Below are positions 1 to 5,652 of a stretch of DNA of 8,495 nt, piece by piece; the first letter of the stretch is position 1, and every line of letters begins with the position of its first letter. Location of the stretch: the NCBI GenBank assembly GCA_035458865.1, contig DATHYZ010000156.1, positions 1 to 8,495 of the forward strand. Reading direction: 5' to 3'. The notes under the pieces are model-generated. The model ran no database searches. It was not told the origin of the DNA and was given only the letters and a program-made list of their open reading frames with translations. The stretch is from DATHYZ01 sp035458865 (GTDB lineage Bacteria > Chloroflexota > Limnocylindria > Limnocylindrales > CSP1-4). The translations under genes and the position numbers were made by a program.

Positions 1-138
1 TGGATCGCGACCTGGCCGGCCCAGATCTTCGGGATGTTCCCCTACATCCTCACGATCATCATCCTGGCCGGCGTCGTGGGCCGGGCCATCCCGCCGGCCG
101 CCGACGGCATCCCCTACGACAAGGAATCCCGCGGCTGA
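1..138 (+). CDS. ABC transporter permease, C-terminal end (BmpD/YufQ-like, sugar or nucleoside uptake family), partial
   Basis: Only the last 45 codons are inside the window, in frame 1 with a TGA stop at 136-138; the start lies to the left. The visible tail has one hydrophobic membrane segment (about residues 10-27 of the fragment, around FPYILTIIILAGVVG), followed by a short polar tail ending IPYDKESRG. A last helix reading roughly PYxLTxxxLAGxVGR followed by PAAxGxPYxK is familiar from inner-membrane permeases of the branched-chain/simple sugar/nucleoside ABC class (BPD_transp_2), where two permeases, an ATPase and a BmpA-type lipoprotein import nucleosides or sugars. That identification rests on pattern memory of the tail alone, so the substrate is unknown. 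The final codons also contain AAGGA (121-125), which may serve as ribosome binding site for the next gene. Confidence 0.7.
   Translation, partial: WIATWPAQIFGMFPYILTIIILAGVVGRAIPPAADGIPYDKESRG
121..125 (+). promoter_or_regulatory. Candidate ribosome binding site for a CTG start at 135
   Basis: AAGGA lies within the last codons of the permease and stands 9 nt upstream of a CTG at 135-137. That CTG shares its last two bases with the permease TGA stop (CTGA, 135-138). The spacing and the 4-nt stop/start overlap match the coupled-gene pattern seen elsewhere in this window. The unusual part is that the codon is CTG rather than ATG or GTG. Confidence 0.4.
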
Positions 139-212
139 CCGACGAGCGCCGCGCCGAGCTGGAGCGGGCCCGAGCCTTCCTGGACCTCCAGGAGGGGCGC
201 GGGCCCGTTCCC
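135..212 (+). other. Possible N-terminal extension of the CoA-binding protein from a CTG start
   Basis: From CTG 135 to the GTG at 213 the frame of the CoA-binding protein stays open for 26 codons. It reads (M)TDERRAELERARAFLDLQE followed by GRGPVPV: an amphipathic charged helix and then a Pro-containing linker, which looks like real protein. There is no ATG, GTG or TTG in frame between the left edge and 213. The frame is in fact open to the left edge, so openness alone is weak evidence. The support is the CTGA overlap with the permease stop plus AAGGA at 9 nt. With this start the protein would be 171 residues. Confidence 0.4.
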
Positions 213-650
213 GTGCTGGACGACGACGGGATCGCCGCCGTCCTCGGATCGGCGCGCCGGATCGCCGTCATCGGCGCGTCGTCGAACCCGCTGCGCCCAT
301 CCCACGGCGTCATGGCCACGATGCTGCGCGCCGGCTTCGACTGCGTGCCGATCAAGCCGGGCGAGCGAGAGGTCCTCGGCGTGCCCGCCTACCCGACGCT
401 GGCGGCGGCGACCGAGGCGACGGGGCCCTTCGACATCGTCGACGTCTTCCGGCGGGCGGAGCTGTGCCCTCCGCACGCCGAGGAGGCGGTCGCTACCGGC
501 GCCGGCTGCCTCTGGCTGCAGCTGGGGATCGTCAGCTGGGACGCTGCCCGGATCGCCGCTGACGGCGGCCTCGCGGTGGTGATGGATCGTTGCACCGCCA
601 TCGAGATCCGGCGGCACGGCGTTCGGGTCGGTGGGTCCGGGCCCGCCTGA
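213..650 (+). CDS. CoA-binding domain protein (YccU-like, Rossmann fold)
   Basis: The GTG at 213 gives 145 residues, the usual size for stand-alone CoA-binding proteins (CoA_binding_2). The domain covers nearly the whole chain: a first strand and nucleotide loop, IAVIGASSNPLRPSHGV (about residues 18-34); a second strand, FDCVPIKPGE; then VLGVPAYPTL, FDIVDVFRR, the helix PHAEEAVATG, the strand CLWLQLGIV, and a final VMDRCTAIE in which the Cys is typical of the family. Such proteins bind CoA or its thioesters in vitro; a cellular role is generally not established, and none is claimed here. The nearest Shine-Dalgarno-like run, AGGAGGGG at 190-197, is about 15 nt from this GTG, rather far. A CTG at 135 is a serious alternative start. 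It follows the ABC permease on the same strand and is probably co-transcribed. It converges with the membrane protein gene ending at 681. Confidence 0.85.
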   Translation: MLDDDGIAAVLGSARRIAVIGASSNPLRPSHGVMATMLRAGFDCVPIKPGEREVLGVPAYPTLAAATEATGPFDIVDVFRRAELCPPHAEEAVATGAGCLWLQLGIVSWDAARIAADGGLAVVMDRCTAIEIRRHGVRVGGSGPA

Positions 651-680
651 CCGACGCCGCCGCCACGGCGTCCGCCCGGA
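636..680. terminator. Nested inverted repeats between convergent genes, possible bidirectional terminator
   Basis: An outer 7-bp stem pairs TCCGGGC (636-642) with GCCCGGA (674-680). An inner 7-bp stem pairs GACGCCG (653-659) with CGGCGTC (666-672), with a 6-nt loop. Ten bases on the left and one on the right are unpaired between the stems. The structure spans the stop of the CoA-binding gene and ends directly before the stop of the opposing gene at 681. No T-tract follows on either strand, so intrinsic termination of the classical kind is not demonstrated, and in DNA this GC-rich such stems also arise by chance. Confidence 0.35.
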
Positions 681-953
681 TCAGCGGACGAGGAAGCCGA
701 CGAAGATCAGGACGAACCCCACGAGGGCGATCCCGGCGCCGATCCGCGCCTGGCGGCGGAGCAGGTCCATGGCCACCGACGCCCCGGTCTTGTCGTCCGC
801 GCGCGGACCACCTCGCCAGGCCTCGTATCGGGCGATGTTCCGGTCCTCGGCCTTGAGCGCCTGGTAGCGTCGCCATGGCTCTCGCGCCCGCAGGTAGCCG
901 ACCATGATGAGCACGATCCCGATCCCCCACAGGACGAGGTTCAACGGCCCCAC
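681..953 (-). CDS. Small two-helix membrane protein of unknown function, last gene of the gat operon
   Basis: This is a 90-residue protein with two hydrophobic segments, about residues 4-21 (NLVLWGIGIVLIMVGY) and 70-88 (IGAGIALVGFVLIFVGF). They are joined by a charged, Arg-rich loop of about 48 residues (YQALKAEDRNIARYEAWRGG), so by the positive-inside rule the loop is probably cytoplasmic and both ends outside. There is no recognisable catalytic motif and no cleavable signal peptide. The GTG start is supported by AGGAGG (960-965 on the minus strand) with 6-nt spacing. It begins 1 nt after the gatB stop, so the ribosome binding site lies inside gatB and translation is probably coupled. I do not recognise the family. 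The tight placement behind gatB says it is co-expressed with the amidotransferase, but it does not show that it works with it. Confidence 0.75.
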   Translation of the reverse strand: MGPLNLVLWGIGIVLIMVGYLRAREPWRRYQALKAEDRNIARYEAWRGGPRADDKTGASVAMDLLRRQARIGAGIALVGFVLIFVGFLVR

Positions 954-954
954 G

Positions 955-2463
955 TCAGCCCTCCTCTCCGCCGGCGAGCCGCTCCCGAAGCGTCGCCTGG
1001 ACGACCGCCGCGTTGGCCTGTCCGCGGGTCGCCTTCATCACCTGCCCGACGAGGAAGCCGACCGCCTGGGCCTTCCCGGCCCGGAAGTCGGCCACGGCCG
1101 CCGGGTTGGCCGCCAGGACCTCGTCGACGATCGCCCCCAGGGCGTCCGTGTCGGAGATCTGCCGCAGCCCGCGCGCGTCCACGATGGCCGCCACCGCCGC
1201 CCCGCTGGCGACGTGCTCGTCGAAGACCTCGCGAGCGTTCGGCCGCGAGAGCTCCCCGGCCAGGACGCGTCGGAGGAGATCGGCCAGGTCGGCGGCGGCG
1301 GCCCGTCCCACGAGGCCATCGGACCCGCGCTCGGGCGTCGCCTTGGCAGCTCGGCCGTAGTCGCCCGTGACGAGATTGGCGACCTCCTTCGCCGGCAGCG
1401 CGCCGTCGGCAGCCAGGATGGCCTCGAAGGCGGTCACATAGGCCGGGTCGGCGACGAGCACTGCGGCGTCGTACGCGGAGAGGCCGAGCTGATCGCGGGA
1501 GCGGGCTCGGCGAGCGCCCGGGAGCTCCGGGAGTCGACCCAGGATGGAGGCCAGCCATCCGGCGTCGACGGTCAGCGGCGGCAGATCGGGCTCGGGGAAG
1601 TACCGGTAGTCGTCGGAGGTCTCCTTCACCCGCATCCGGTAGGTCGCCTGGCGGCCGTCGTCCCAGCCGCGCGTCTCCTGGACCAGGGGCTCGCCCGCGT
1701 CGAGTGCCGCCGCCTGCCGCTCGATCTCGAAGCCGATCGCCCGCTCGACCGCCCGGAACGAGTTCATGTTCTTCACCTCGACCCGGGTGCCGAAGGCGTC
1801 GCTGCCTCGGGGCCGGATCGAGACATTGGCCTCGACCCGCATCTGCCCCCGCTCCATGTCGGCGTCGGAGGCCCCGATCGCGCGGAGGAGCAACTGGAGC
1901 TCCTCGGCGTAGCGTCGGGCCTGCTCGGCGGTCCGCAGGTCGGGCTCGGTGACGATCTCCATGAGCGGGGCGCCGGAGCGGTTGAAGTCCACGAGCGAGA
2001 CCCGCCGGCTGCCGACCTCGGAATGGACGAGCTTGGCCGTGTCCTCCTCGAGATGGGCCCGCCGGATCCTGATCTCGAACGGTCCATCGCTCGTGTCGAC
2101 GACCAGCCGGCCAGCGGCGGCCAGGGGGATCTCGTACTGGCTGATCTGGTAGCCCTTCGGGAGGTCCGGGTAGAAGTAGTTCTTGCGCTCCCAGCGGGTC
2201 GTGGCCGGGATCGTCGCCTCGATCGCCTCTCCGGTCGCGATCACGTACTCGACGGCGCGGCGGTTGATCGTGGGCAGCGCACCCGGCAGCCCGAGGCAGA
2301 CGGGGCAGACCCGGGTGTTCGGCGCCGCTCCGTCGTAGTCCGTCGCGCAGCCACAGAACATCTTGCTGACCGTCCGCAGCTGGCAGTGGACCTCGATCCC
2401 GATGACGGCCTCGTAGCGGTCCAGCGCCGCGGAACCGGCCGGCAGCGCCGCAGGATCGGTCAT
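955..2463 (-). CDS. gatB: Aspartyl/glutamyl-tRNA amidotransferase subunit B
   Basis: GatB is the tRNA-binding and kinase-like subunit of GatCAB, which phosphorylates the side-chain carboxylate of Glu-tRNA(Gln) or Asp-tRNA(Asn) and then amidates it in the cytoplasm. The 502-residue product is near the usual family length. Signatures run in order: IGIEVHCQL (21-29), a four-Cys set CGC (37-39) and CPVCLG (53-58) that probably binds zinc, NYFYPDLPKGYQISQY (95-110), DFNRSGAPLMEIVTEPD (159-175), VEANVSIRPRG (210-220), VEVKNMNSF (228-236), DYRYFPEPDLPPL (285-297), and the C-terminal YqeY-like tRNA-binding tail with GFLVGQVMKATRGQAN (469-484). The ATG at 2463 is chosen because it overlaps the aminotransferase stop as ATGA and the family homology begins about 20 residues later. 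The frame stays open upstream of it, but that stretch is an Arg/Pro/Gly-rich shadow of the aminotransferase. No clear Shine-Dalgarno is seen, so it probably relies on re-initiation after the upstream gene. Confidence 0.97.
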   Translation of the reverse strand: MTDPAALPAGSAALDRYEAVIGIEVHCQLRTVSKMFCGCATDYDGAAPNTRVCPVCLGLPGALPTINRRAVEYVIATGEAIEATIPATTRWERKNYFYPDLPKGYQISQYEIPLAAAGRLVVDTSDGPFEIRIRRAHLEEDTAKLVHSEVGSRRVSLVDFNRSGAPLMEIVTEPDLRTAEQARRYAEELQLLLRAIGASDADMERGQMRVEANVSIRPRGSDAFGTRVEVKNMNSFRAVERAIGFEIERQAAALDAGEPLVQETRGWDDGRQATYRMRVKETSDDYRYFPEPDLPPLTVDAGWLASILGRLPELPGARRARSRDQLGLSAYDAAVLVADPAYVTAFEAILAADGALPAKEVANLVTGDYGRAAKATPERGSDGLVGRAAAADLADLLRRVLAGELSRPNAREVFDEHVASGAAVAAIVDARGLRQISDTDALGAIVDEVLAANPAAVADFRAGKAQAVGFLVGQVMKATRGQANAAVVQATLRERLAGGEEG

Positions 2464-3689
2464 GCGCCGCGGCCCGCGCCGATCCCGGCCGTCTCGGCCC
2501 GGACCCGCTCGACGAAGCGGCCGAGCCGTCGCAGGGCCTCCTCGAGCTGCTCGTAGGACGTCGCGTAGCACATCCGCACATGACCCTCTCCGGAGGGCCC
2601 GAAGGCGCCGCCGGGGACGACCGCGACGCGCTCCTCGGTGAGCAGCCGCTCGGTGAAGGTCTCGCTGTCGAGGCCGGTCGAGGAGATCCGCGGGAACGCG
2701 TAGAAGGCCCCGCGCGGCTCGAAGGTGTCGAGGCCGATCGCGTTGAGCCCGTCCACGAGCAGCCGACGGCGGCGGTCGTACTCCGCGACCATCGCCTCCA
2801 CGGCCGGCTCGCCGTCGCGGAGGGCGACGAGGGCCGCGTCCTGGGCGGTCGTCGGAGCCGACATGATCCCGTACTGGTGGACCTTGACGACGCCCTCGAG
2901 GATCGGCGCCGGGGCGCACAGCCAGCCGACCCGCCAGCCGGTCATGGCGTAGGCCTTGGAGAACCCGCCCATCAGGATCGTCCGCTCCCGCATCCCGGGC
3001 AGGGCGCTGAACGCGCGATGGGTGTACGTCCCGTAGGCCAGGCGGTCGTAGATCTCGTCGCTGTAGACGAGCAGGTCGTGCCGCTCGGCGATGTCGGCGA
3101 GCTGGTCCTGGACGTCCGGCGGCAGGACCGCGCCGGTGGGGTTGCAGGGATAGCCCAGGAAGAGGGCCTTGGTCCGCGGCGGGATGGCCGCCTCGACGGC
3201 CGTCGGGTCGAGCGCGAAGTCGTCCTCGAGGCGGGTAGGGACATGGCGGACGACCCCGCCGGCGAAGACCACGGCCGGCACGTAGGCCACGTACGACGGC
3301 TCGTGGAGGATGACCTCGTCACCGGGGTCGCAGGTCGCGCGGAGGGCCAGATCGACGGCCTCGGAGGCGCCGACCGTGACGAGGATCTCGGTCGCCGGGT
3401 CGTACCGGACGCCGTAGCGCCGCTCGAGGTGGTCGGCCAGGGCCCGGCGCAGCTCGAGGGTGCCGTAGTTGCTCGTGTAGTGGGTCCGTCCCTCGCGAAG
3501 GCTCTCGACGCCGGCCTCCACGATCTCCCGGGGCGTGTCGAAGTCGGGCTCCCCCACGCCCAGGCTGATGACGTCGTCCATCGTGGCGAGGATGTCGAAG
3601 AACCGCCGGATGCCGGACGGCGGCACGGACCGGACGCGCTCGGCGAGCGCTCGGTCGGCCAGCGGCGGGCGGGGCTCCTGGATCGACAT
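2460..3689 (-). CDS. Pyridoxal-phosphate aminotransferase, class I/II (aspartate/aromatic type), between gatA and gatB
   Basis: This is a fold-type I PLP enzyme of 409 residues, full length for the AspB/PatA-like group. Visible landmarks (numbering from ATG 3689) are: SGIRRFFDI and VISLGVGEPDFDTP near the N terminus; HYTSNYGTLELR (70-81); the PLP phosphate-binding VTVGASEAVD (104-113); GYPCNPTG with Asn183; SDEIYDRLAY with Asp211, which contacts the pyridine nitrogen, and Tyr214; GGFSKAYAMTGWRVG with Schiff-base Lys245 and Arg253; and GHVRMCYA with Arg372, which should bind the substrate alpha-carboxylate. All key residues are intact. The substrate (Asp, Ala, aromatic or another amino acid with 2-oxoglutarate) cannot be read off. 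The ATG at 3689 is preferred because AAGGAG lies exactly 6 nt upstream. A GTG at 3704 is in frame, overlaps the gatA stop as GTGA and would add five residues (MKEPA). The stop overlaps the gatB ATG by 4 nt, so it is cotranscribed with gatCAB. Confidence 0.93.
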   Translation of the reverse strand: MSIQEPRPPLADRALAERVRSVPPSGIRRFFDILATMDDVISLGVGEPDFDTPREIVEAGVESLREGRTHYTSNYGTLELRRALADHLERRYGVRYDPATEILVTVGASEAVDLALRATCDPGDEVILHEPSYVAYVPAVVFAGGVVRHVPTRLEDDFALDPTAVEAAIPPRTKALFLGYPCNPTGAVLPPDVQDQLADIAERHDLLVYSDEIYDRLAYGTYTHRAFSALPGMRERTILMGGFSKAYAMTGWRVGWLCAPAPILEGVVKVHQYGIMSAPTTAQDAALVALRDGEPAVEAMVAEYDRRRRLLVDGLNAIGLDTFEPRGAFYAFPRISSTGLDSETFTERLLTEERVAVVPGGAFGPSGEGHVRMCYATSYEQLEEALRRLGRFVERVRAETAGIGAGRGA

Positions 3690-3695
3690 CGCGGG

Positions 3696-3701
3696 CTCCT
3701 T
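3696..3701 (-). promoter_or_regulatory. Ribosome binding site of the aminotransferase, decides its start
   Basis: AAGGAG reads on the minus strand immediately after, and sharing one base with, the gatA TGA stop, and is 6 nt before the ATG at 3689. The competing in-frame GTG at 3704 has no purine-rich run ahead of it and would place this perfect Shine-Dalgarno inside its own codons 2-3. The ATG is therefore favoured. A ribosome finishing gatA would stop on top of this site, which suits coupled translation. Confidence 0.75.
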
Positions 3702-5302
3702 CACTCGACGGCGGCGTGCGCCGCGACGCGTTCGGCGGGCGTCGGGGTGGTCGGATCGGCGGCCAGCTCGAGCTCGGCGGGCTCCAGGCCGCGCCAGTCG
3801 GCGTCGGCGGTGATCCCCTCGTAGGCCCGGGCCAGGCGGAGCAGCTCCAGCTCCCGCCAGGGCCCGCCGATGAACTGGAGTCCCACGGGCAGGCCCTCCG
3901 AGAGCCCCGCGGGGACCGAGATCCCGGGCAGGCCCGCCATGTTCACCGGGAGGGTGCAGGCGTCCGACAGGTACATCGAGACCGGGTCGGCCATCCGGGC
4001 GCCGAACCGGAAGGCGACCGTCGCGCTCGTCGGCGCGACGAGGGCGTCGATGCCCGACGCGAAGATCGCATCGAAGTCGGACTTGATCAGGGTCCGGACC
4101 TTCTGGGCCTTGAGGTAGTAGGCGTCGTAGTAGCCGGCCGAGAGCGCGTACGTCCCGAGCATGATCCGGCGCTTCACCTCTGGCCCGAACCCCTGGCCGC
4201 GAGTGGCGAGATAGCCGGCCAGCACGTCGGCGTCTCCGCCGAGGCGGGGCCCGAAGCGGATCCCGTCGTAGCGGGCCAGGTTCGCCGAGGCCTCGGCGGG
4301 CGCCACGATGTAGTACGTGGCGAGGCCGTAGTCGGTGTGGGGCAGGCTCACCTCCTCGACCGTCGCCCCGGCGGCCTCGAGGGCCGCGACAGCCGCCCGC
4401 ACGGCCGCTTCCACGCCCGGTTCCATGCCTGGCAGGAAGTACTCACGGGGCAGCCCCAGGCGCATCCCGCGGAGCGACGACGCGGCCTCGTCGTCCGAGG
4501 CGGGGAGATGGAGGAGCTCGTCGGGCACGGGCTCGGGCGAGGACGTCGAGTCGCGGTCGTCGCGCCCGGCCACCGCGTGGAGCAGCGCGGCCGCGTCCCG
4601 GGCGTCGCGGGCGAAGGGCCCGATCTGGTCGAGCGACGAGGCGAATGCCACGATCCCGTAGCGGCTCACCCGGCCATAGGTGGGCTTCATCCCGACGACG
4701 CCGGTCAGCGAGGCCGGTTGGCGGATGGAACCGCCGGTGTCGGTGCCGATGCCGAGGGGCGCGTGGTAGGCCGCGACCGCCGCCGACGAGCCGCCGCTGC
4801 TGCCGCCGGGGACCCGGTCCAGGGCCCAGGGGTTGGCGGTCGGGCCGTAGGCGCTGTGCTCCGTCGACGATCCCATGGCGAACTCGTCCATGTTCGTCTT
4901 GCCCAGGACCACCGCCCCCGCGGCCCGCAGACGCTCCGTCACGTGGGCGTCGTACGGGGCGCGATACCCGTCGAGGATCCTGGACCCGGCGGTGCACGGG
5001 CCGCCGGCCACCGAGACGAGGTCCTTGAGGGCCACCGGGATCCCGTGCAGGGGATGGAGCGCGTCGACGGCCGCCGCGCCGTCCCGTCGAGCCTCGGCCA
5101 GGGCGACGTCGGCCGCGTCGGCGGCGGCGAGCGCTCCCTCGCGATCGACCACGAGCCAGGCGTGGAGCGCCCGGTCGGTCCGGTCGATCTCGGCGAGGTG
5201 GGCCTCTGCCAGCTCCCGCGAGCTCACGGAGCCGTCGCGCAGCCGGTCGGCCATCTCGTGGGCCGTCACCCGGGTGAGGCCGGACGGCACCTCGGCGCTC
5301 AC
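3701..5302 (-). CDS. gatA: Aspartyl/glutamyl-tRNA amidotransferase subunit A (amidase)
   Basis: GatA is the glutaminase subunit of GatCAB: it hydrolyses glutamine and supplies ammonia through a channel to GatB. The amidase-signature Ser-cis-Ser-Lys triad is intact: Lys93 in GIPVALKDL, Ser168 (possibly Ser169) in VPGGSSGGSSAAVA, and Ser192 in GTDTGGSIRQPA. The Lys-to-nucleophile spacing of 99 matches the Lys79/Ser178 spacing remembered for the Staphylococcus aureus enzyme. Further landmarks are GKTNMDEFAMGSSTE (134-148), GMKPTYGRVSRYGI (204-217), SSLDQIGPFARD, RLGLPREYF, ASANLARYDGIRFG, RIMLGTYALSAGYYDAYY and LPVGLQFIGG. The 533-residue length is longer than the roughly 485 typical of the family; the excess is spread over the N terminus, an Ala-rich stretch near 60-82 and the loop at 251-280. 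The GTG start at 5302 overlaps the gatC stop as GTGA; no well-spaced Shine-Dalgarno is present, so initiation probably depends on coupling. The frame is open further upstream, but there it is a shadow of gatC. Confidence 0.97.
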   Translation of the reverse strand: MSAEVPSGLTRVTAHEMADRLRDGSVSSRELAEAHLAEIDRTDRALHAWLVVDREGALAAADAADVALAEARRDGAAAVDALHPLHGIPVALKDLVSVAGGPCTAGSRILDGYRAPYDAHVTERLRAAGAVVLGKTNMDEFAMGSSTEHSAYGPTANPWALDRVPGGSSGGSSAAVAAYHAPLGIGTDTGGSIRQPASLTGVVGMKPTYGRVSRYGIVAFASSLDQIGPFARDARDAAALLHAVAGRDDRDSTSSPEPVPDELLHLPASDDEAASSLRGMRLGLPREYFLPGMEPGVEAAVRAAVAALEAAGATVEEVSLPHTDYGLATYYIVAPAEASANLARYDGIRFGPRLGGDADVLAGYLATRGQGFGPEVKRRIMLGTYALSAGYYDAYYLKAQKVRTLIKSDFDAIFASGIDALVAPTSATVAFRFGARMADPVSMYLSDACTLPVNMAGLPGISVPAGLSEGLPVGLQFIGGPWRELELLRLARAYEGITADADWRGLEPAELELAADPTTPTPAERVAAHAAVE

Positions 5303-5595
5303 TCCCCGCCCAGGATGGCCGGGACGACGACGAACCCGTCGATGGTCTCGGCGGCGTTGCCCGTGACCGCCTCCGGGGGGAGCGACGGGCGACTGACGTC
5401 CTCGCGCAGGATGTTCTCGAGCTCGATCGTCTGGGCGGTCGGCGGGATGGCGGTCGTGTCGAGCCGCGAGAGCACCTCGTACTGGTCGAGGATGTGGTTG
5501 AGCTGACCCTCCAGGCGGGCGAGCTCCTCCTCGCTGAGCCCCAGGCGGGCGAGGTACGCGACGTGCTCGACGTCGGCACGGGAGAGCGTGGCCAT
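5299..5595 (-). CDS. gatC: Aspartyl/glutamyl-tRNA amidotransferase subunit C
   Basis: GatC is the small subunit that wraps around and stabilises GatA against GatB in the amidotransferase. The 98-residue product is family-typical. It has the helical N-terminal half with VEHVAYLARLGLSEEELARL (9-28) and the helix QLNHILDQYEVLSRLDT (31-47), then the extended C-terminal part with NILREDVSRPSLP (61-73), which normally reads LREDxxxxSL in this family, and the late AAETIDGFVVVP (81-92). The ATG at 5595 is the first credible start and heads the operon. No Shine-Dalgarno precedes it; instead a -10-like TATCAT sits 7 nt upstream, which suggests a leaderless mRNA. Its stop overlaps the gatA GTG by 4 nt. 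Confidence 0.96.
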   Translation of the reverse strand: MATLSRADVEHVAYLARLGLSEEELARLEGQLNHILDQYEVLSRLDTTAIPPTAQTIELENILREDVSRPSLPPEAVTGNAAETIDGFVVVPAILGGE

Positions 5596-5602
5596 GGGCG
5601 CG

Positions 5603-5608
5603 ATGATA
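5603..5608 (-). promoter_or_regulatory. Predicted -10 box for a leaderless gatC transcript
   Basis: TATCAT reads on the minus strand (one mismatch to TATAAT) and is followed by 7 nt (CGCGCCC) and the gatC ATG at 5595. That is where a -10 hexamer would sit if transcription began at or within a base of the start codon. No Shine-Dalgarno exists between box and start, and no convincing -35 hexamer is seen at the usual distance. TA-anchored boxes just before the start codon are a known hallmark of leaderless genes in Actinomycetota, Deinococcus and other phyla. The AT-rich box stands out in this GC-rich DNA. Confidence 0.6.
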
Positions 5609-5640
5609 GCCGACGGCCCGTGCCGGGCCCGGCCACCCGC

Positions 5641-5646
5641 TACCCT
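5641..5646 (+). promoter_or_regulatory. Predicted -10 box for a leaderless GNAT transcript
   Basis: TACCCT (pattern TANNNT) is followed by 6 nt (CCGCGC) and the ATG at 5653, with no Shine-Dalgarno between them. The geometry mirrors the gatC box on the other strand, 32 nt away. The hexamer is a weaker match to TATAAT than the gatC box, so it rests on spacing, on the TA...T anchor and on the lack of a ribosome binding site. Confidence 0.5.
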
Positions 5647-5652
5647 CCGCGC

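Noticed and set aside
904..2556. Long plus-strand open frame (550 codons) opposite gatB
   Set aside because: It is antisense to a clear gatB; its Asp/Arg/Gly/Val/Leu-rich product has no domain and is the expected mirror of GC-rich third positions.
2464..2919. Upstream extension of the gatB frame (152 extra codons)
   Set aside because: This stretch is the out-of-frame reading of the aminotransferase gene; GatB homology begins after the ATG at 2463, which overlaps the aminotransferase stop.
2580..3824. Plus-strand open frame (414 codons) opposite the aminotransferase
   Set aside because: It is antisense to an intact PLP enzyme; the composition is that of a reversed GC-rich gene.
3716..5506. 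Long plus-strand open frame (596 codons) opposite gatA and gatC
   Set aside because: It is a shadow of gatA, with low-complexity Arg/Gly/Val/His composition and no recognisable motif.
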